A DNA stretch of 64,000 bases from Zeimonas sp050187175 (GTDB taxonomy: Bacteria; Pseudomonadota; Gammaproteobacteria; Burkholderiales; Burkholderiaceae_E), in NCBI GenBank assembly GCA_050187175.1, contig JBFWXS010000006.1:62001-126000 (forward strand). Reading direction: 5' to 3'. The position numbers and the translations under genes were made by a program. The notes beneath the pieces are model-generated. The model saw only the letters and a program-made list of their open reading frames with translations. It had not been told where the DNA came from and made no database searches. Below, piece after piece: positions 58,761-64,000 of this stretch (position 1 is its first letter; every line of letters begins with the position of its first letter).

Positions 58761-60146
58761 ATGAGCCAGTCCGCCGCCGCCGTCATTGCCGAGCCTGCCC
58801 GCCTGCTGCCGGTGTACGGCGAGTTCGACGTCGTCGTTCTGGGCGGCGGCCCGGCCGGCATCGCGGCCGCGGCGGCAGCGGCTCGCGGCGGTGTCCGCGT
58901 GCTGCTGATCGAGCGCTACGGTTTCCTCGGCGGCATGGGGACGGCCGCCGGTGTGACCAACTTCTGCGGCCTGCACGCCAATCTGCGCGGCCGCATCCGG
59001 CGCGTGGTGCACGGCGTGGCGGACGAGCTGCTGTCGCGCATGGCGGCCCTCGGCGGCTTGAACGAGCCGCATCTGATCTTCGGCAAGATCCACGCCCAGG
59101 CCTATGACACCGCCGCGTTCAAATGCGCGGCCGATGCGCTGCTCGCCGATCACGGCGTCGCGCTGCTGTTCCACGCGCTGGCCGCCGGGGTGCTGCGGGC
59201 GTCCGACGGCCGCATCGAGGCGCTGGCGATCGAGACCAGGTCGGGACGCATGGCGGTGCGGGCACGGCAGTTCATCGACTGCTCCGGCGACGGCGATCTG
59301 GCCCACTGGGCGGGCGTGCCCACCGAGAAGGGCGACGCCGACGGCCGGCTGCTCTATCCGACGCTGATGTTCCGCGTCGGCGAGGTGGATGCCGGACGCG
59401 CTCAGGATGCCTGGGCGACGATTCCGCAGCGCATGGCGGACGCCGAAGCGGCCGGCGAGTTCCGCTTTCCGCGGCGCGGCGCCATCGTGCGTCCGCAGAA
59501 GCATGCGTACGAATGGCGCGTCAACGTCACGCAGCTGAAGAACGCCGACGGTTCGGCCGTGGATGGCACCGACGCGAGCGCTCTCAGCGCTGCCGAAGTC
59601 GAGGGACGGCGGCAGGTCGTCGACTATCTGCGCTTCCTGCGCACGAAAGTGCCGGGCTTCGAGAATGCCTATGTCCTCGACGTCGCGCCGCAGCTCGGGA
59701 TCCGCGAAACGAGGCGATTGCTCGGCGAATACGTGCTGTCGCAGGACGACGTGCTCGGCTGCGCCGATTTCGACGACAGCATCGGCGTCAACGGCTGGCC
59801 GCTGGAGAAGCATGTGGCGGGCGATGTGCTGTGGGAATGGCCGCCGATTCCGCAATCGCGCGGCTACAACCAGCTGCCGTACCGGATGCTGCTGCCGCGG
59901 CGGGCCACCGCCGGCGGCGTCGACAACCTGCTGGTGGCGGGCCGATGTGCATCGATGACGCATGAAGGCCAGTCGGCGGCACGGGTCAGCGGTGCATGTT
60001 TCGTCATGGGGCACGCGGCGGGAGCCGCGGCGGCGCTGGCCTGCCGCGACGGCGGATCGCCGCACGACGTCGATGTGCATGCGCTGCAGCAGGTGCTGCG
60101 CGCGCAAGGGGCGTTCCTGGGGGACGAGGGCGAACTGCCCGATTAG
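58761..60146 (+). CDS. FAD-dependent oxidoreductase (FAD_oxidored family)
   Basis: 461-residue flavoprotein with VVVLGGGPAGIAAAAAAARGG, FIDCSGDGDLAHWAG, GIRETRRLLGEYVLS and a C-terminal VAGRCASMTHEGQSAARVSG region (quoted in pieces). It is a clear relative of the oxidoreductase at 33838 but lacks a linked Bug gene. Start ATG at 58761; the frame is also open to a TTG at 58743. The substrate is unknown. Confidence 0.87.
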   Translation: MSQSAAAVIAEPARLLPVYGEFDVVVLGGGPAGIAAAAAAARGGVRVLLIERYGFLGGMGTAAGVTNFCGLHANLRGRIRRVVHGVADELLSRMAALGGLNEPHLIFGKIHAQAYDTAAFKCAADALLADHGVALLFHALAAGVLRASDGRIEALAIETRSGRMAVRARQFIDCSGDGDLAHWAGVPTEKGDADGRLLYPTLMFRVGEVDAGRAQDAWATIPQRMADAEAAGEFRFPRRGAIVRPQKHAYEWRVNVTQLKNADGSAVDGTDASALSAAEVEGRRQVVDYLRFLRTKVPGFENAYVLDVAPQLGIRETRRLLGEYVLSQDDVLGCADFDDSIGVNGWPLEKHVAGDVLWEWPPIPQSRGYNQLPYRMLLPRRATAGGVDNLLVAGRCASMTHEGQSAARVSGACFVMGHAAGAAAALACRDGGSPHDVDVHALQQVLRAQGAFLGDEGELPD

Positions 60147-60162
60147 CAGCCGGCTGCGCGAC

Positions 60163-60182
60163 CGGCGCTTCGCGGAGCGCCG
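60163..60182 (+). terminator. GC-rich hairpin between convergent genes
   Basis: Perfect 7-base-pair stem CGGCGCT/AGCGCCG with a 6-base loop, 17 bases after the oxidoreductase stop and 24 bases before the convergent PhzF stop. No T-tract follows on either strand, so it may only block 3' exonucleases or assist Rho-dependent ends. Confidence 0.3.
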
Positions 60183-60205
60183 TGATGTCGATCCGCGGCT
60201 CCTTT

Positions 60206-61039
60206 CTACAGCTCGATGGTGCCGGAGACGATCGGAGTCACCTGACCGCCGATCCAGATCCGCTGGTCGATGCGCTGCACATGAATCCGTCCCTGCCGAT
60301 GCATCACCGTGCCTTGCGCGGCGACGTACTGCGTCGGCGCGATGCCGGCATCGATGAGCCAGATCGCGAGGCCGGCATTCAGGCTGCCGGTCACCGGGTC
60401 TTCATAGCCGCCTCGCGCGAACCCCCTGACCTCGAATGCGCAGTCGCTGCCGGCCGGATAGGCACCAGCGACGCCGACGGCCTGGCCCTGCAGGGCCGCG
60501 AGATCCGGCTTCAGGGACAGAACCGCCTGCGCGTCGCGCAGCAGCACGCCTATCCATGGAGGCCCGTTATCGATCCATCGAATCTCGACGACCTGCTCGG
60601 AACCCAGACCCAGGGCCGACACGATCCGCTCGCGCAATGGACCGTCGACGCGATCGGAGCGCCGCAGCGGCGGTGCCGCGAACGCGAGCCTCGGCCCGTC
60701 GACACGGATCTCGACGAGGCCGACGCCGCATTCCTGGATGACGAGGTCGCGTCGCTTGGGCTGGCCGCCGGCGGCGAGCCAGGCATGGCAGGAGCCGAGC
60801 GTCGGGTGCCCCGCGAAGGGCAGCTCGCCGACCGGCGTGTGGATGCGGACACGGTAGTCCGCATCGGCATGCGTCGGCGGCAGCAGGAAGGTCGTTTCCG
60901 AGAGATTGGTCCAGCGCGCGAGCCGCACCATCGCCGATTCGGACAGCGTCCCGGCATCGTGCACCACTGCCAGGGGATTGCCTAGCAGCGGCGCTTCGCT
61001 GAAGACGTCCACCTGGGAGAATCGATAAGAAGTCGGCAT
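60206..61039 (-). CDS. PhzF family isomerase/epimerase-like protein
   Basis: 277-residue PhzF-fold protein (diaminopimelate epimerase-like duplicated barrel). It starts YRFSQVDVFSEAPLLGNPLAV, typical of the family, with NLSETTFLLPP (the conserved catalytic-region Glu) and ELPFAGHPTLGSCHAWL (cited in parts). Most family members have no known substrate. It follows the TetR gene by 6 bases on the same strand and is probably co-transcribed. Confidence 0.88.
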   Translation of the reverse strand: MPTSYRFSQVDVFSEAPLLGNPLAVVHDAGTLSESAMVRLARWTNLSETTFLLPPTHADADYRVRIHTPVGELPFAGHPTLGSCHAWLAAGGQPKRRDLVIQECGVGLVEIRVDGPRLAFAAPPLRRSDRVDGPLRERIVSALGLGSEQVVEIRWIDNGPPWIGVLLRDAQAVLSLKPDLAALQGQAVGVAGAYPAGSDCAFEVRGFARGGYEDPVTGSLNAGLAIWLIDAGIAPTQYVAAQGTVMHRQGRIHVQRIDQRIWIGGQVTPIVSGTIEL

Positions 61040-61045
61040 GGCGGT

Positions 61046-61747
61046 TCAGCCTCCGGTAGTCCGTACCAGCGCGCGTATGAGCCCGTCTGCGGCGCGCATC
61101 AGCTTGCGCCGGTCGCCATGGACGCGCTCCATGACGGCCAGCCCGCGCGTGAAGGTCACCACCACCATCGCGGCCTGCGCCGGTTCCAGCGCGAGCTGCG
61201 AGCGGATGTCGGGCCTGGACAAGGCCGCCTCGACGAGCGACGCCAGCTGATCCAGCAGATGACGTACGCGTTCGCGGATCTGCTCGCTCGCCAGGCTGCC
61301 GTCGCCAGCGGTCTTGGTCGTCAGGCAACCGCGCGGCGGCGAGCCGGCGGTCATGTTGTCGATGATTCGCTTCAGAAAGCGCCTGAGCATCGGGTCCGCC
61401 TGCTCCCCCTGCAGGCTGGCGCGTGCGCCGTCGAGGAAGCGTGCCGTGTAGCGATCGAACGCATGCAGGAAGACGGCTTCCTTGTCGCCGTAGGCGTGAT
61501 ACAGCGAACCGCGTTGCACGCCGGTCGCGACGGCGAGATCGAGCATCGACGTGGCAGCGACGCCCTGGCGCCAGAACAGCGCAAGCGCCTGCTCCAGCAT
61601 CGCTTCCTCGTCGAACTGCCTGACGCCGACCAATCGTTCCTCCGCCGTGGGTGCCCGCGAGGCGTGCCTTCGATGTGCGCCTTCGATGTGCGCGTCGATG
61701 TGCGCCTCAATGCGCGCAGGCTCATTCTTGACAATAGTATCAAACAT
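61046..61747 (-). CDS. TetR family transcriptional regulator
   Basis: Up to 233 residues. The HTH segment is FDEEAMLEQALALFWRQGVAATSMLDLAVATGVQRGSLYHAYGDK (cited in parts: LALFWRQG, GVQRGSLYHAYGDKE), followed by a TetR C-terminal domain with GCLTTKTAGD. The listed ATG gives an unusual His/Ala-rich leader of about 45 residues encoded by a short tandem repeat, and overlaps a candidate operator, so the real start could be further downstream. Divergent from an MFS transporter and upstream of phzF-like. Confidence 0.82.
   Translation of the reverse strand: MFDTIVKNEPARIEAHIDAHIEGAHRRHASRAPTAEERLVGVRQFDEEAMLEQALALFWRQGVAATSMLDLAVATGVQRGSLYHAYGDKEAVFLHAFDRYTARFLDGARASLQGEQADPMLRRFLKRIIDNMTAGSPPRGCLTTKTAGDGSLASEQIRERVRHLLDQLASLVEAALSRPDIRSQLALEPAQAAMVVVTFTRGLAVMERVHGDRRKLMRAADGLIRALVRTTGG
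61671..61708. repeat. Three imperfect tandem copies of a 12-13 base unit
   Basis: CGATGTGCGCCTT, CGATGTGCGCGT and CGATGTGCGCCTC follow each other directly, with a fourth degenerate copy (AATGCGCGC) after them. In the TetR frame they encode the low-complexity EAHIDAHIEGAH stretch, which has no counterpart in normal TetR proteins. Confidence 0.6.
61728..61743. promoter_or_regulatory. Candidate operator between TetR and MFS genes
   Basis: TTGACAATAGTATCAA is an imperfect palindrome (12 of 16 positions symmetrical) in an A+T-rich patch. It contains TTGACA, which on the plus strand could be a -35 element for the MFS gene at 61793. It lies inside the listed TetR frame, which argues for a later TetR start. 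Confidence 0.4.
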
Positions 61748-61792
61748 GATGAGGATGCAATCGCGCCTCCCAGGCGCGCAGGGGCATGCGAC

Positions 61793-63010
61793 GTGACGAG
61801 CGACTCGATCTCGACGGCGGACGACGACGGACGGAGCTTCTGGCGCGACGTCGTCGTCGCGTTCGGACTGTCGCTGGGCGCCGCGGTCGCGCTGGGATTC
61901 TCGCGCTTCTCCTACGGACTGCTGCTGCCACCGATGCGTGCCGACCTGGCGTGGACCTACGTCGAAGCCGGCGCGCTGAACACGGCGAACGGCGTCGGCT
62001 ACATCGCGGGCGCGCTCGTGGCCGCGTGGACGGCCAGGCGCTGGGGCCCGGCGCGGGCCTTCATCGGCGGATTCGTCGTCAGCGTCGCGGTTCTGCTGCT
62101 GACCGCCGCGAGCACCCGCCTCGCGGTTCTGTTCGCGCTGCGAACCGTGGGCGGCCTTTCGACCGCACTGACCTTCATCGTCGGTGCCGGCCTTGCCTCC
62201 GCCATCTGTCCGACGCAGCATCCGCGCCGGCGCGGCGGCCTCGTCGGCCTGTACGTTGCGGGCGTGAGCATAGGCGTGCTGCTGGCGGGCATCGCCGTGC
62301 CGCTGGTTCTGCGCGGCGGCGTGCAGCACTGGCCCGAGGGCTGGCTCGCGCTGGGCCTGATGAGCGCGCTCGCGCTGCCCGCGGCGGCATGGGCCGCGCG
62401 CCAGGTGCCGGCGCCGTCGGGCGGCGGCGCGGCCGTGCTGAGACGCGGCGAACTGCGTCAACTCGCGCCGACCTTGATCGGCTATGGGCTGTTCGGCGCC
62501 GGCTACGTTGGTTACATGACCTTCATCATGGCCTTGCTGCAGGATCAGGGCGGCAGCAGCGGTCAGCTAGCCGGGTTCTGGCTGGTGCTGGCGCTCGTGT
62601 CGGCCGTTTCCACGCTGCTGTGGGGGCGGGCGCTGGCGGGCCTTCACGACGGTCGCGGCGCCGCGATCGTGTTTGCGACGGCGATGCTGGGAACCCTGCC
62701 GGTGCTGCTGTGGTCCGGGCCGGTCGCGATGTTCGTATCCGCCGTTCTTTTCGGCGGCAGCTATCTGGCGGGGCCCACGTCGATCACCCTGGTCGCGCAG
62801 CGCCAGTTGCCGGCCGCTTCATGGACCGCGGCGATCTCGCTGCTGACCGTGGGCTTCGCCTTGGGGCAGGCGATCGGTCCGGTCCTGGCAGGTGCGATCT
62901 CGGACGCCACGGGCAGCATCGCGGCGGGCTTCTGGGTTTCTCCCCTGTTGCTCGGGGTCGCGGCCTGCGTGAATCTGCTGCAGCGGCCGCCTTCCGCCGC
63001 GTCGCAGTAA
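61793..63010 (+). CDS. MFS transporter, YbfB/YjiJ family
   Basis: 405-residue inner-membrane transporter with about 12 hydrophobic segments. The first includes VVVAFGLSLGAAVALGFSRFSYGLLLPPMR, whose GFSRFSYGLLLPPM wording is typical of the YbfB/YjiJ family (cited in parts). GTG at 61793 is the best in-frame start; no in-frame ATG lies close upstream. Regulated presumably by the divergent TetR. The exported or imported compound is unknown. Confidence 0.86.
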   Translation: MTSDSISTADDDGRSFWRDVVVAFGLSLGAAVALGFSRFSYGLLLPPMRADLAWTYVEAGALNTANGVGYIAGALVAAWTARRWGPARAFIGGFVVSVAVLLLTAASTRLAVLFALRTVGGLSTALTFIVGAGLASAICPTQHPRRRGGLVGLYVAGVSIGVLLAGIAVPLVLRGGVQHWPEGWLALGLMSALALPAAAWAARQVPAPSGGGAAVLRRGELRQLAPTLIGYGLFGAGYVGYMTFIMALLQDQGGSSGQLAGFWLVLALVSAVSTLLWGRALAGLHDGRGAAIVFATAMLGTLPVLLWSGPVAMFVSAVLFGGSYLAGPTSITLVAQRQLPAASWTAAISLLTVGFALGQAIGPVLAGAISDATGSIAAGFWVSPLLLGVAACVNLLQRPPSAASQ

Positions 63011-63076
63011 CGGCGTACGCCGCTCCGGCCATTGGCGCACGCCGCTCCGGCCATCGGCGCACGCCGCTCCGGCTAT
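63011..63076. repeat. Three tandem 22-base repeats after the MFS gene
   Basis: Three consecutive 22-base units (starting CGGCGTACGCCGCTCC, TGGCGCACGCCGCTCC and CGGCGCACGCCGCTCC) begin directly after the MFS stop codon. They differ at only one or two positions each. The first holds the perfect palindrome CGGCGTACGCCG. They fill the gap to the convergent VOC gene end at 63091. Confidence 0.85.
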
Positions 63077-63090
63077 TCCGGCTCAGGGCG

Positions 63091-63693
63091 TCAGCGCGCC
63101 GGACGCATGTCGGCAGGTGTGGTCCCCGGCGGCAGCGGCGGGCGTCGAAGCAGTTCGTGCAAGGGGACGCCTGCTTCGAAGTCGCGGATCAGAGCCTGCG
63201 GGTCGATCTTCACACCGATCGGATTGCGTGCGAACTCCTCGCTGTCGAAGAAGCGGGCCGCTTCCTCCTTGCTGGAAAAGTTGTCCACTTGCAGCTCGAC
63301 GCGATTGCCGTCGGGATCCCGGTAGTAGAACGATACCGTCGGGCCGTGATTGATGGCCCACCAGGGCTCGATGCCCTCATTGCGCAATCGTGTGTAGGTG
63401 GCGAGCAGCTGGCCGAGCTCGCTGAAGGTGTATGCGACGTGGTGCACACCGGCGGCCCCGTCGTCGCGCGCGGCCAGCTCGGGCACGTGCCGGAGGGCGA
63501 CGCGATGGTGCTCATCGTCGTAGGTCAGGAAGCAAAGTCCATGACCTTCGTGCACTACGTGCGCGGACAGCACCAGGCAGTACCAGTGCTTCATCTGCTC
63601 GAACCTGGCGGTCTGCAGCACCATGTGGGCGAACATCGCGGGCGCTACCGAAGCCGGGCGAACCTGGGGGCGTGGGGTCTTCGATTCATTCAT
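63091..63693 (-). CDS. VOC family protein, extradiol dioxygenase-like
   Basis: 200-residue glyoxalase/extradiol-type protein with two beta-alpha-beta-beta-beta modules. Likely metal ligands are His in MFAHMVLQT, His in GVHHVAYTF and Glu in DPDGNRVELQVDN, the 2-His-1-Glu set of type I extradiol dioxygenases. Start ATG at 63693 (MNESKTP); the open frame upstream overlaps the hydrolase gene. It is 28 bases downstream of an alpha/beta hydrolase, a combination common in meta-cleavage pathways. Confidence 0.85.
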   Translation of the reverse strand: MNESKTPRPQVRPASVAPAMFAHMVLQTARFEQMKHWYCLVLSAHVVHEGHGLCFLTYDDEHHRVALRHVPELAARDDGAAGVHHVAYTFSELGQLLATYTRLRNEGIEPWWAINHGPTVSFYYRDPDGNRVELQVDNFSSKEEAARFFDSEEFARNPIGVKIDPQALIRDFEAGVPLHELLRRPPLPPGTTPADMRPAR

Positions 63694-63721
63694 GGTGGTC
63701 TCGCTTCGCTCCGCTGGAGTA

Positions 63722-64000
63722 TCAATGAATCGCGTGAGCATCCAGAAAGCGCCGGATCGCCGCGGCCACCTCGTCGGGGCGTTCCAGCGCCAGCGAGTGG
63801 CCCGCGTCCGGGAAGGTCTCCGTCGCCACACCAGGGATGCGGCGATAGTGCTCGACCAGCGCGGGCGGAGTGGCGCGATCGTCCTCGCCCCAGAGCACCA
63901 GCGTCGGTATCGACAAGTGCTCTAAGTGTCCGGCGATGTCGCGATAGCTTCGGCTCAGACGGACAGCCTGGCTCAGCCCGCGGCGGGGGTGAGCGTCCAT
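63722..64000 (-). CDS. Alpha/beta hydrolase (partial, N-terminus outside window)
   Basis: The last 92 residues of an alpha/beta-fold hydrolase are visible. The acid residue lies in LVLWGEDDRATPP and the catalytic His in DAGHSLALERPDEV. The nucleophile region lies beyond the window edge. Upstream of the VOC gene on the same strand, so likely a meta-cleavage-product hydrolase or related esterase. Confidence 0.85.
   Translation of the reverse strand: MDAHPRRGLSQAVRLSRSYRDIAGHLEHLSIPTLVLWGEDDRATPPALVEHYRRIPGVATETFPDAGHSLALERPDEVAAAIRRFLDAHAIH

Noticed and set aside
1..64000. tRNA, rRNA, CRISPR arrays, prophage or insertion sequences
   Set aside because: I looked for cloverleaf-type or rRNA-like stretches, regular spaced repeats, transposase or integrase motifs and found none that I could support by eye.

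Overview
The window is a GC-rich, gene-dense stretch of a bacterial chromosome. It looks like a betaproteobacterium of the order Burkholderiales (Alcaligenaceae or a relative). The evidence is six Bug-type (TctC-family) periplasmic receptors without adjacent membrane partners, Liv-type ABC operons, many LysR/TetR/IclR/AraC/MarR/Crp regulators, aromatic and CoA-ester catabolism, and a PEP-CTERM-like protein. This taxonomic call is inference from gene content only. I saw no rRNA, tRNA, CRISPR array, phage or insertion sequence. A 100-base run of N at 55035-55134 is a scaffold gap.

Layout. 1-4552 (minus): an operon with the two subunits of a 2-aminophenol 1,6-dioxygenase-type enzyme, a Liv-type binding protein, an arylformamidase-like hydrolase and a LivG ATPase cut by the window edge; a MarR gene diverges from it. 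5617-7302: a flotillin/YqiK-like SPFH protein. 7378-11226: a Crp/Fnr regulator, an FAH-family hydrolase, a Rieske oxygenase and a Bug receptor. 11286-16481: a TetR gene diverging from a Bug receptor, an acyl-CoA dehydrogenase and an NDP-forming acyl-CoA synthetase. 16414-30475: a phosphonate catabolic cluster with a LysR regulator, iron-dependent alcohol dehydrogenase, Dpp/Opp-type ABC transporter, GpdQ-like phosphodiesterase, second phosphodiesterase-like enzyme, phosphonoacetate hydrolase PhnA, phosphonoacetaldehyde dehydrogenase PhnY and Na/Pi transporter. 30450-40798: a THxN-type PEP-CTERM-like protein, FMN hydroxyacid oxidase, IclR, FAD oxidoreductase, two Bug receptors, an aldehyde dehydrogenase, a class II aldolase-fold protein and a LysR.

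40907-45159 (plus): a compact operon with a small unknown protein, a tandem-CDGSH/cupin fusion, a kynureninase-family PLP enzyme, a Bug receptor and a RidA-like protein. 45201-51881 (minus): a seven-gene operon with a TIM-barrel PEP-hydrolase-family protein, a Tm-1-like (UPF0261) protein and a complete Liv ABC transporter; an AraC gene diverges from it. 52790-57456: a Bug receptor and an acyl-CoA synthetase broken by the scaffold gap, divergent from two enoyl-CoA hydratases. 57683-64000: a choice-of-anchor-A surface protein, an FAD oxidoreductase, PhzF, TetR, an MFS transporter, and a VOC dioxygenase-like gene with a partial alpha/beta hydrolase.

The most interesting systems are the phosphonate cluster, the CDGSH-cupin/kynureninase operon and the Tm-1/PEP-hydrolase/Liv operon. 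In the phosphonate cluster an alcohol dehydrogenase sits where a transaminase would be expected, together with two phosphodiesterase-type enzymes and a phosphate transporter, which suggests use of hydroxyethylphosphonate or its esters. Exact 127-base copies flank the scaffold gap; collapsing them restores an intact synthetase gene.
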